This document shows, one piece after another, positions 44,813 through 52,576 of a stretch of DNA of 64,000 nucleotides (its first letter is position 1; each line of letters starts with the position of its first letter). The DNA comes from Lacibacter cauensis. GTDB lineage: Bacteria; Bacteroidota; Bacteroidia; Chitinophagales; Chitinophagaceae. A program made the translations under genes and the position numbers. The DNA lies in NCBI RefSeq assembly GCF_007830055.1, contig NZ_VLLE01000003.1:496001-560000 (forward strand). The letters run 5' to 3'. The notes beneath the pieces are model-generated. The model was not told the DNA's origin. It saw only the letters and a list, made by a program, of their open reading frames with translations, and made no database searches.

Positions 44813-45250
44813 ATGCCAAGAGAAGGTTTTGCCATCACTACCGAAAAGGAATTCTTTAATGTAGAATACATTCATGCATTTCTGTCGTCATCTTATTGGG
44901 CAGAAAAGATTCCCATTGAAACGGTGCAGAAGTCGATTGATAATTCACTTTGCTTTGGTGTTTTTCATCTGGGAAAGCAAATCGGTTTTGCAAGGGTAAT
45001 AACTGATAAGGCAACTTTCGCTTATCTCGCCGATGTGTTTATTGATGAGGCGTATCGTGGACAGGATTTAAGCAAATGGTTGATGGAAGAGATTATGGCA
45101 TATCCTGATATTCAGGGCTTGCGTCGCTTTATGCTGGCCACCAGAGATGCACATGGATTGTATGCAAAGTTTGGTTTTGGGCCAATGACTTTTACCGATC
45201 GCTGGATGCAGATACATAAGCCGGATATTTACAAACAAGCCTCAGAATAA
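44813..45250 (+). CDS. GNAT-family N-acetyltransferase
   Basis: A 145-residue GNAT domain protein. Motif A, which binds acetyl-CoA, is seen as LADVFIDEAYRGQDLSKWLMEE (usual Q/RxxGxG/A replaced by YRGQDLS), followed by MLATRDAHGLYAKFGF. This is the compact type often annotated as an acetyltransferase of unknown substrate. It lies alone between nadE and serS. The acceptor cannot be predicted. Confidence 0.85.
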   Translation: MPREGFAITTEKEFFNVEYIHAFLSSSYWAEKIPIETVQKSIDNSLCFGVFHLGKQIGFARVITDKATFAYLADVFIDEAYRGQDLSKWLMEEIMAYPDIQGLRRFMLATRDAHGLYAKFGFGPMTFTDRWMQIHKPDIYKQASE

Positions 45251-45269
45251 AAAACAAAATCTAATGAAC

Positions 45270-45376
45270 GCCCATCCCGACTCCGCTCGATGGGCTTGAC
45301 CGTCCTTCGACTATCGCTCAGGACTACTCAGGACTCAGGGGCTTTCGTACCTCGTACTTCTAACTTCGTACTTCCG
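45270..45376. repeat. Composite intergenic repeat before serS
   Basis: Two repeat-like pieces: CCCGACTCCGCTCGATGGG, then GTCCTTCGACTATCGCTCAG with repeated AGGACT units, followed at 45348-45374 by TACCTCGTACTTCTAACTTC and CGTACTTCC. The latter recurs in inverse orientation at 52512-52531. These look like dispersed intergenic repeats of the genome. No coding content is seen. Confidence 0.5.
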
Positions 45377-45378
45377 CT

Positions 45379-45386
45379 TATCTTTG
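45379..45386 (+). promoter_or_regulatory. Bacteroidota -7 box for serS
   Basis: TATCTTTG matches TAnnTTTG exactly and lies 16 nt before the serS ATG at 45403, giving a leader of about 10 nt. It directly follows the intergenic repeat. Confidence 0.6.
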
Positions 45387-45402
45387 CGCAAATTTTTGAG
45401 TT

Positions 45403-46674
45403 ATGTTACAATTGGCATTTATTCGCCAGAACAGAGATTTGGTGAAAGAACGACTGGCCGTAAAACATTTTGCTGATGTAAACCTCGTTGACCAGATTAT
45501 TGAACTGGATGAGCAACGCAGGAAAACGCAGCTGGAAAATGATGAGCTGGCATCGAAAGTAAATGCAGCATCGAAAGAAATCGGGATGCTGATGGGTAAA
45601 GGACAAAAAGAAGAAGCCGAAGCAAAGAAAACAGAGGTTGCACAGTATAAAGAATCGTCGAAAAACATTGCTGATCAGTTAAGCACATTGGAACAGCAGG
45701 TGAATGAGTTGCTGGTGCGTTTGCCCAATCTGCCGTCTACATTAGTACCTGTTGGTAAAACAGCAGACGAGAATGTGAATGTAAAAGAAAGCGGCGATGA
45801 GCCTGTGTTGCCTGCCAATGCAAAACCACATTGGGAATTGATTGAGCAATACGATATCGTCAATTTTGAATTAGGTGTAAAAATCACCGGCAGAGGTTTT
45901 CCGGTGTACAAAGGAAAAGGTGCCAAGTTGCAACGTGCACTCATCAGTTATTTTCTTGATTACAATACGGCAGCAGGTTATACCGAATATATTCCGCCGT
46001 ACATGGTTAATGAAGCAACTGCTTATGGTACCGGACAATTGCCCGATAAAGAAGGACAGATGTATTACATGCAGGCCGATAATTTTTATATGATCCCCAC
46101 TGCAGAAGTACCTGTTACCAATGTGTATCGTGATGAGATTGTAAAAGAAAATGAACTGCCGATTAAAATGACGGCATACACACCATGTTTCCGCAGAGAA
46201 GCAGGAAGCTTTGGTGCCGATGTGCGTGGTTTAAACCGTGTACACCAGTTCGATAAGGTAGAAATCATTCAATTGGTTCATCCCGAAAAGAGTTATGAAA
46301 CGTTGGATGAAATGGTAGCGCATGTAGAAAAGCTGTTGCAGAATCTCGGTTTAAAATACCGCATTCTTCGTTTATGCGGCGGCGATATGAGTTTTACTTC
46401 TGCATTAACATACGATTTTGAAGTATGGAGTGCCGCACAAAAGAAGTGGCTGGAGTGCAGCAGCGTAAGTAATTTCGAAAGCTTCCAGACTAACAGGATG
46501 AAGATTCGTTTTAAAGATGAAAAAGGAAAAACACAATTAGCACACTCTTTAAATGGAAGTTCATTGGCGTTGCCACGTATCATGGCTGCATTGCTGGAGA
46601 ATAATCAAACAGAAAATGGCATTGTAATACCGGAAGTATTACGTCCGTATTTTGGAGCAGATGTGATCAATTAA
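45403..46674 (+). CDS. serS: Seryl-tRNA synthetase
   Basis: A 423-residue class II aminoacyl-tRNA synthetase charging tRNA-Ser. The N-terminal antiparallel coiled-coil arm spans about residues 1-110 (LVDQIIELDEQRRKTQLEND). Class II motif 2 lies in TPCFRREAGSFGADVRGLNR followed by VHQFDKVE, and motif 3 in LNGSSLALPRIMAALLENNQ. Length is standard. It has its own promoter box and ends in a strong bidirectional terminator shared with the convergent metalloprotease gene. Confidence 0.97.
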   Translation: MLQLAFIRQNRDLVKERLAVKHFADVNLVDQIIELDEQRRKTQLENDELASKVNAASKEIGMLMGKGQKEEAEAKKTEVAQYKESSKNIADQLSTLEQQVNELLVRLPNLPSTLVPVGKTADENVNVKESGDEPVLPANAKPHWELIEQYDIVNFELGVKITGRGFPVYKGKGAKLQRALISYFLDYNTAAGYTEYIPPYMVNEATAYGTGQLPDKEGQMYYMQADNFYMIPTAEVPVTNVYRDEIVKENELPIKMTAYTPCFRREAGSFGADVRGLNRVHQFDKVEIIQLVHPEKSYETLDEMVAHVEKLLQNLGLKYRILRLCGGDMSFTSALTYDFEVWSAAQKKWLECSSVSNFESFQTNRMKIRFKDEKGKTQLAHSLNGSSLALPRIMAALLENNQTENGIVIPEVLRPYFGADVIN

Positions 46675-46694
46675 AATCAAGTAGTGTATAAATG

Positions 46695-46726
46695 AAAATG
46701 CCCTGTTACTATCAGGGCATTTTTTT
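46695..46726. terminator. Bidirectional terminator between serS and the first M43B gene
   Basis: AAAATGCCCTG and CAGGGCATTTT form a perfect 11-bp stem with a 7-nt loop, with T on the plus side and A (T on the minus strand) on the other. It serves the convergent genes on both sides. Confidence 0.9.
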
Positions 46727-46741
46727 ATGTACCAGCAAAAC

Positions 46742-47721
46742 TTAATTCGCAAGTGAAGCTCTCGGGCCGCCAATTGCATACGTTGCCTGTACACGCATGG
46801 CTTGTCCCTTCGAAAACATATACATACAGGCATCGTCTGTATGTATATGTAGTTCATCGTCATTTCAATACCGCCGTCGCAACTGCTTATTTTATTTGCA
46901 GGCGGACAACCGAAGTTGTACGTATAATGCAGCGGTGTATCATCTACATAATCGTTCCCGCATTGGCGATCGCCCCAAATATGACGCAGGTTAAAGTAAT
47001 GGCCCACTTCATGTGTTGCTGTACGGCCAAGGTTGTAATCTGTGTAAAGATTATAAGCAGCTCCACGGCCAAATGCAAGTGTATTGATTACTACACCATC
47101 AGTTGCTTTATTACCTCCGGGAAATTGAGCATATCCTAAAATACCGCCGCCTAAATTACAAACCCACATGTTCATCGTTGTTTCAGGGCTTGTGGCATCG
47201 ATGCCACCACGACTTGCTGATTTCATAGCATTGTTGGTAGAAAATGCAGTAACAGTTGTATACTTCCTGTTTACCTGTTTTAGGATAAAACGAATTTTAA
47301 GATCACCCGACTTCACACTGTTATAGGTGCTGGTGGTAAACAAATCTTTGTTGGTTGCTCCGAAATCTTCATTAAGCACATCTAGCTGCGATTGTATTTG
47401 CCTGTCTGAAATATTTTCTTCGGGTTTATTGTAGAGCACATTTACAACCACCGGTAATTCAAGTACTCCGTTGATTACTTTTCGATAGGCAGCGGGGTTT
47501 TGTATATAGCGGTTGGTAAAGGCTTCGATGTCGTTCATGCGGTCTTTTAAAGTGGGGTCTGCTTTCAGTTGCTCCTGGAACACTTCGTACGTACGGCAGG
47601 CTTTACCGGGCGCTTTGGTAATAAACAACTCTTCGCCCTCGGCAGTATTTATTTTGCTGTCGGTTTTAGCACAACCGAACATTGTGAGCAGCAATACTAT
47701 GCTGAAATAGTATGTTTTCAT
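46742..47721 (-). pseudogene. M43B metalloprotease lipoprotein, frameshifted near the 3' end
   Basis: A pappalysin-like zinc metalloprotease lipoprotein (lipobox MFGC, Cys17). The catalytic motif HEVGHYFNLRHIWGD is intact. After MTMNY at about 46846 the frame is lost: translation continues as an unrelated tail to 46639, inside serS. Shifting frame restores TDDACMYMFSKGQ then GGPRASLAN and a stop at 46742, matching the neighbouring paralogue (TADACMYMFTAGQ, GGPRASLR). Relative to the paralogue one base is missing and the Met-turn (MNYMDY) is damaged. The event sits exactly in a perfect 14-bp inverted repeat (46816-46850). The coordinates give the restored gene of 326 codons. It may be a real lesion or a sequence error; downstream coding is otherwise intact, so it is recent. 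Confidence 0.82.
46816..46850. repeat. Perfect 14-bp inverted repeat inside the frameshifted gene
   Basis: ACATATACATACAG at 46816-46829 and CTGTATGTATATGT at 46837-46850 are exact reverse complements with a 7-nt centre (GCATCGT). The right arm is where the coding frame is lost. The paralogue at 47876-48865 has only an imperfect version at the same codons. Confidence 0.95.
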
Positions 47722-47807
47722 GTGTTGTAGTTTAGAATGATGAATAAATGCAACGGATAAACTACAATTTTTGCTGCAGGATTAAAAGCATACTGCCGGA
47801 TTATTTA

Positions 47808-47837
47808 CAAAAAAAAGAATCCCGCCAGTTGGCGGGA
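47808..47837 (-). terminator. Terminator of the second M43B gene (minus strand)
   Basis: TCCCGCC and GGCGGGA form a 7-bp GC-rich stem with an AGTT loop; on the minus strand it is followed by TTCTTTTTTTT. It lies 40 nt past the stop at 47876. Confidence 0.88.
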
Positions 47838-47875
47838 CCCTGTTTTCTCATGTTGATTATAGTAAAGCGATCATC

Positions 47876-48865
47876 TTATCTTAATGAAGCTCTTGGACCA
47901 CCAGCTGCAAAAGTTGCACGCATACGTGTTTCCTGCCCTGCAGTAAACATGTACATACAAGCATCAGCTGTATAATCCATATAATTCATATTCATTTCAA
48001 GAGGCTTACCGCTACACGCACTTTTTGCACCAGCTGCGGGGCAACCATAGTTTGCACCATCATGCGCAGGTGTATCTCCAACAAAATCATCACCACATCT
48101 TCTGTCGCCCCAGATATGACGCAGGTTCAGCCAATGGCCAACTTCATGTGTTGCTGTTCTTCCTAAATCGTAGGTAGATGTGAATGTGCCTGAAGGAACT
48201 TTGGCACGGCTGCCGAAAGCACTGTAAAGAATTACTACACCATCGGTTGCAGTAGAACCACCCGGAAACTGAGCGTAACCTAACAGGCCACTTCCAAGAT
48301 TACAGCTCCACATATTTAATGAAGTAGTAGGATTAGTAGGATCAATACCACCTTGTGATGATTTTTTCATTGCATCATTTGTACCCCAAGATGTAATTGT
48401 TGTTGATTTACGAATAATTCCGGCTAATGTAAAACGGATATTTGTGTTACCTGCTTTAACAGTTTGATAGGTAGATGTTTTATTTACATCTCCGTTTGAA
48501 CCAGCATAATCTTCATTCAGCACATCGATTTGCGATTGGATTTGTGCATCAGAAATGTTTTCAGCAGCGTTACTATATAATACATTCACGTATACAGGAA
48601 TCGTCATTGTAATGCCATCTGCTTCGAGTTTACCGTTTACACTTTTTTGTGCAACATAACGGGCAGTAAAAGCTTCAATTTCATCCATACGTTTTTGCAA
48701 TGAAGGATCTTCCTTCAATTTTGCCTGTAATACTTCGTAGCTGGCGCAACGGCGTGTCGTTGCCTCTACTGTATTCTCCTCTTCTTGTTGTTTGTCCGAT
48801 ACGGATTTGCTACAGCTAACGAGCAGCATTAATGCAGCTGCTGTTAGCACAGATAATTTCTTCAT
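47876..48865 (-). CDS. M43B (pappalysin-like) zinc metalloprotease lipoprotein
   Basis: A 329-residue surface or periplasmic lipoprotein protease. The signal MKKLSVLTAAALMLLVSC gives acylated Cys18; the frame is open back to 49039, but the signal fixes the start at 48865. The propeptide-like region is followed by the catalytic domain with HEVGHWLNLRHIWGD (the extended HExxHxxNLRHxxGD zinc motif) and the Met-turn MNMNYMDY. Paired cysteines surround the active site. It ends GGPRASLR without a T9SS sorting domain. It is a tandem paralogue of the gene just downstream (154 nt gap), and both probably digest extracellular protein. Confidence 0.88.
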   Translation of the reverse strand: MKKLSVLTAAALMLLVSCSKSVSDKQQEEENTVEATTRRCASYEVLQAKLKEDPSLQKRMDEIEAFTARYVAQKSVNGKLEADGITMTIPVYVNVLYSNAAENISDAQIQSQIDVLNEDYAGSNGDVNKTSTYQTVKAGNTNIRFTLAGIIRKSTTITSWGTNDAMKKSSQGGIDPTNPTTSLNMWSCNLGSGLLGYAQFPGGSTATDGVVILYSAFGSRAKVPSGTFTSTYDLGRTATHEVGHWLNLRHIWGDRRCGDDFVGDTPAHDGANYGCPAAGAKSACSGKPLEMNMNYMDYTADACMYMFTAGQETRMRATFAAGGPRASLR

Positions 48866-49228
48866 GCTTTGTCTAGAGTTTGGTTTAAGTGTAAAAAAAT
48901 GACTATCGGAAGTTATTGTTTTTTTACTTCCAACCGTTAGCGGAAGAGAATATTTTTTTGAAACGTTGCTGCATTTGAATGGTTTTATCGTAGATCTACT
49001 GTTGATAAGCTGTTGCACAATCGTTGTTTTACGAGCCATCCATTTCTTAATATTTCTCTAAGAAACATTTCTTTAAGATTTTAATCGAATAACTGATTCT
49101 ATACTTGTGCTTCAACAACTAAATGCTATGAAATGAGCCATATTAAAATATTCATTTTCTTACCAACCGGGAATGAAAATTTTAATGTGGCGAATAACAT
49201 GCGACCTAAATCAAACAACAATTAACGC
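48866..49228. other. Intergenic region between M43B gene and OM barrel gene
   Basis: 363 nt between divergent genes, AT-rich. An open frame continues from the metalloprotease but its translation is not protein-like. Small inverted repeats occur at 48908-48931 (GGAAGT facing ACTTCC) and 49044-49066 (TTTCTTA facing TAAGAAA). No exact TAnnTTTG box is seen for either gene. I see no RNA gene. Confidence 0.4.
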
Positions 49229-49882
49229 ATGAAAAAAATTATTACACTTTCAGTTATTGTATTGCTGGCCTTCAACGCTTCTGCTCAGTTTCAAAAAGGA
49301 AATAAAGTATTGGGTTTTGGTTTTAGTGTAGGTAGCTCTTCACGGGAAATAACGTACGATCCTGCTGTAAGATTGATTAAAAACAATTACGCTAATCTGA
49401 ATGCAGAATTAGGTTTCGCAAAATCAGAAAGCAGACTCAATGGCTTTTATATCAGCTCCGGCTACGGTACAATAAAGCAGTACAATACTTCATCAGCTAC
49501 AACGAATAAAAACCAGGAAGTTAATTTCAGGGCTGGATATTTTGCACGAAAATATGTATTGCTTGCAAACAGGTTTTTTGTTTTTGGCGCAGCGGAAGCA
49601 GGTGGGTTCTATGCAGCGAATTACCGGGCAAGGTTGAATGATGCATACCAACAGAATTTCGGAGCATCTGTTTCCTTGCGTCCGGGTCTGGCCTACAAAA
49701 TAAAAGAGCGGTTTCTTTTAGAATTGGAATTTGCTGATCTGGCAAACATCACATATTCGCAATTAGAATATGAAACCGGGCTGGGAAATAAAAGCATCAA
49801 TCGTAGTTTTAATCTTGGCACAAGCCTTGGTCTTGGTTACTTCGCTAGTATCGGTATCGGAGCCCGCATTATTTTAAAATAA
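49229..49882 (+). CDS. Outer-membrane beta-barrel protein
   Basis: A 217-residue exported protein with signal MKKIITLSVIVLLAFNASAQ and a mature chain of alternating amphipathic strands (VLGFGFSVGSSSREITY, NAELGFAKSESRLNGFYIS, SLGLGYFASIGIGARIILK). The size suggests an 8-stranded barrel of the OmpW/PorT-like kind. It has no enzyme motifs, and its function is unknown. Its terminator lies inside the 3' end of the convergent gene at 49914-49944. Confidence 0.75.
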   Translation: MKKIITLSVIVLLAFNASAQFQKGNKVLGFGFSVGSSSREITYDPAVRLIKNNYANLNAELGFAKSESRLNGFYISSGYGTIKQYNTSSATTNKNQEVNFRAGYFARKYVLLANRFFVFGAAEAGGFYAANYRARLNDAYQQNFGASVSLRPGLAYKIKERFLLELEFADLANITYSQLEYETGLGNKSINRSFNLGTSLGLGYFASIGIGARIILK

Positions 49883-49904
49883 TACAAACTGATTATAAGA
49901 ACAC

Positions 49905-50969
49905 CTATGCTGTAAGAGGAGGCGCCGCAGGCGTCTCTTTTTTTATGCGGTTGTTCATGATGTAAAACCAAAGTGGCGGTATATGCGCCAGCAACATCAT
50001 ACCGGGATAGCCGGTGGGCATTTGCATGGAATGTTCGTGATGCCGCAGAATTTGATATTTACGACTGGCCATGTAATGATGATCGCTGTGACGGCTAAGT
50101 TCAAACAACATTAACCGGCCAATGATGTGATTACTGTTCCAGCTGTGGTGCGGCATGGTACGTTCATACAATCCGCTGCTGCTCTTGCTTCTGCTGAGGC
50201 CATAATGTTCAATATAGTTTACACATTCTAGTAACAACATACCCATGAACGCTGCTAACAGATAGGCCAGCAGAATAATTAAACCAAACAGTAAGAAGAT
50301 GATTAGTACAAATGCCAGCTGTAATAATTGCAGCTGCAACATTTCGTTGTGCAGACTTAATGCAGACTTTCCCTTCTTTTCACACTCTTTGTTTGCAATT
50401 TTCCAAGCACTGATGTACGTGAAGAATAAGGTGCGTGGATAGAATGCAAAAATCGATTCGTTGTAACGGGCACTGGATGGATCGTCGTGTGTGGCCACAT
50501 GTTTGTGATGCCCTTTGTTATGCTCAATAAAGAAATGTGTGTAGAGCGAGGTTAACAGCAAAGCTTTTGCCATCAGCTGTTCCCATTTGTTTACACGATG
50601 GCCAAGCTCGTGTGCTACATTAATGCCGAATACACCGCACAACAATCCCATGGTTATAATATGCCCTGCTTTATCAACAGTTGAAAGATCGCTTTGCTTC
50701 ATTGAAAACAAGAAGCTGATGAGCATAAAGTATTGCAAGGGTAAAACGAGGTAAAGAATAGCATCGTATGTCTTATCACGCTTCGCAACTTCTTCTTCGG
50801 CTACAGAAAAATTAGACAGATCGGGTTTCAGAAAGAGCTCCAGCAACGGAATGCAAACGAAGGCATAGGTCACTGCCAGAAAACTCAGCCACCCACTTGC
50901 CTGTAGCGAAATCCATGCAAGTACAAAAACAATAAATGGACTTAAGTATTTATATGGCCGTACGTTCAT
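49905..50969 (-). CDS. AlkB-like membrane diiron monooxygenase
   Basis: A 354-residue integral membrane protein of the alkane 1-monooxygenase/fatty-acid hydroxylase superfamily. All the AlkB-type histidine motifs are present: HELGHR, EHNKGHHKHV, NYIEHYGL and LSRHSDHHYMASRKYQIL. About six TM helices surround them. The HYG motif and NYIEHYGL separate AlkB from desaturases. True AlkB hydroxylates medium-chain alkanes with rubredoxin; no rubredoxin or reductase gene is adjacent, so another hydrophobic substrate is possible. The last 11 codons overlap a terminator of the convergent gene. Confidence 0.87.
   Translation of the reverse strand: MNVRPYKYLSPFIVFVLAWISLQASGWLSFLAVTYAFVCIPLLELFLKPDLSNFSVAEEEVAKRDKTYDAILYLVLPLQYFMLISFLFSMKQSDLSTVDKAGHIITMGLLCGVFGINVAHELGHRVNKWEQLMAKALLLTSLYTHFFIEHNKGHHKHVATHDDPSSARYNESIFAFYPRTLFFTYISAWKIANKECEKKGKSALSLHNEMLQLQLLQLAFVLIIFLLFGLIILLAYLLAAFMGMLLLECVNYIEHYGLSRSKSSSGLYERTMPHHSWNSNHIIGRLMLFELSRHSDHHYMASRKYQILRHHEHSMQMPTGYPGMMLLAHIPPLWFYIMNNRIKKETPAAPPLTA
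49914..49944 (+). terminator. Terminator of the OM barrel gene, inside the convergent AlkB-like CDS
   Basis: AAGAGGAGGCGCC at 49914-49926 pairs with GGCGTCTCTTTTT after a GCA loop; 13 consecutive pairs include three G-T wobbles, and a run of T continues to 49944. The same bases encode the C-terminal tail of the AlkB-like protein on the other strand. Confidence 0.8.
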
Positions 50970-51076
50970 ATCTTAAATGTAAGAAGAACGCTGTTTCGAT
51001 AAACGATTTTTTCAAATTCATCGTTTACTATTAAACTCTTTCAAGAATAAGGAGTCAATAACAAATAATTTTTTCC

Positions 51077-52501
51077 ATGGCAATATCGGTTCAGTTAAAA
51101 AATCAGCATCTGTTATGGCGTGCGGGCTTTGGTCCGGCAGTAGAGCAATGGGGCGATCTTTCAAAAACAACACCTGTTAAACTTTACGAAGCATTAGAAA
51201 AGGCTTCTAAGAAAGAGCTCCTGCCGTTAAAGGTGGCAAGCAATTTTGTAGAAGGGTTGATGAATGGTGTTGATGGCGTACGTCGTACAGAAATGACGAA
51301 GGAGCAGGCGCAGGCCATGCAGAAAAAGTCGAGAGAAGAAATTCGCAACCTCAACTTAGAGTGGCTCGATGAAATGGTGAACAGTGAGCAGCAGCTGCGT
51401 GAAAAAGTTGCGCTGTTCTGGCACGGACATTTTGCTTGCCGTAATCTGAATGCACTTTATCAACAGGAATTATTACAGGTTATCCGTGCAAATGCACTCG
51501 GCAATTTTGGTACATTATTGAAAGAAGTAAGTCGCAGTGCAGCTATGCTGGCCTTTCTCAACAATCAGCAAAACAGAAAACAGAAACCCAACGAAAATTT
51601 TGCACGGGAGGTAATGGAGTTGTTTACCATGGGCCGTGGCAACTATACCGAAAAAGATATTAAAGAAGCAGCCCGTGCATTTACCGGCTGGCAGTTTAAG
51701 TTAAACGGTGAATTTATTTTTCGTCCGGCTATACATGACGATGGATTAAAAACAGTGCTTGGTAAAACAGGCAATTTTGATGGCGATGATATATTGGATC
51801 TGTTGCTGGAACAAAGGCAAACAGCGGTTTATCTTACAAAAAAACTCTATCGCTTTTTTGTGAATGAACAGGTTGATGAAAAGCATGTGCAATGGCTCGC
51901 CGATCGGTTTTTCAAATCGGGTTACGAAATAAAAGCATTGCTGAAAGATATTTTTACCAGCGATTGGTTTTATGAGGAGAAGAATATTGGCTCACATGTA
52001 AAATCGCCGGTGGAATTACTGGTGGGCATCCGCCGTGCAATGCCGATGCAGATTGCCAATGAAGATGCACAGCTGTATTTACAAAAAATTTTGGGGCAAG
52101 TATTATTCTATCCGCCCAATGTTGCGGGATGGCCCGGTGGTTTCAATTGGATCGACAGTTCATCGCTCATGTTCCGCATGCGTATTCCGCAGCTTGTGGC
52201 AACGAAAGAAGCCTTTAATATTAAAGCAAAATCAGATGATGACCAGGAGATGGGCCGTGGTAATAAATTGCCTGGCCGTGTGGTGGAAACAACCATCAAC
52301 TGGGAGCCGGCAAATAAACAGTTAGAAAAAGTAAAGCGTGAAGAGCTGTTGCAACACATTGCATCGCTCATGTGGCAAACGAATACCGGCAAGTTTAATA
52401 AAGCAATGGTTGAAAAGTTTGTAGATGCAAGCTCAAGGGAGCGCTACATTCAAACGTCCATTATTCAGTTAATGTGTACACCGGAATATCAAATGTGCTA
52501 A
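51077..52501 (+). CDS. DUF1800 family protein
   Basis: A 474-residue protein of the DUF1800 family. Typical blocks are HLLWRAGFGP at the N-terminus, LREKVALFWHGHFAC, NENFAREVMELFTMGRGNYTE, ARAFTGWQF, RFFVNEQVDEKHV and VLFYPPNVAGWPGGFNWIDSS. No enzymatic function is established. It has no obvious signal peptide, unlike many homologues. It is followed after 75 nt by a DUF1501 gene; the two families occur as neighbours in many bacteria, suggesting a joint role. Confidence 0.88.
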   Translation: MAISVQLKNQHLLWRAGFGPAVEQWGDLSKTTPVKLYEALEKASKKELLPLKVASNFVEGLMNGVDGVRRTEMTKEQAQAMQKKSREEIRNLNLEWLDEMVNSEQQLREKVALFWHGHFACRNLNALYQQELLQVIRANALGNFGTLLKEVSRSAAMLAFLNNQQNRKQKPNENFAREVMELFTMGRGNYTEKDIKEAARAFTGWQFKLNGEFIFRPAIHDDGLKTVLGKTGNFDGDDILDLLLEQRQTAVYLTKKLYRFFVNEQVDEKHVQWLADRFFKSGYEIKALLKDIFTSDWFYEEKNIGSHVKSPVELLVGIRRAMPMQIANEDAQLYLQKILGQVLFYPPNVAGWPGGFNWIDSSSLMFRMRIPQLVATKEAFNIKAKSDDDQEMGRGNKLPGRVVETTINWEPANKQLEKVKREELLQHIASLMWQTNTGKFNKAMVEKFVDASSRERYIQTSIIQLMCTPEYQMC

Positions 52502-52511
52502 ACCAAAGTTG

Positions 52512-52565
52512 GAAGTAAGAAGTACGAGGTATGAATCTTACCTCCTTCATCTTACTTCTTACCTC
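52512..52565. repeat. Imperfect inverted repeat between DUF1800 and DUF1501 genes
   Basis: GAAGTAAGAAGTACGAGGTA at 52512-52531 faces CTTACCTCCTTCATCTTACT at about 52537-52556, then TCTTACCTC: an imperfect stem. The left arm read on the other strand (TACCTCGTACTTCTTACTTC) is nearly the same as 45348-45367, so this is a dispersed repeat. Confidence 0.5.
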
Positions 52566-52576
52566 AACTCTTTTTT

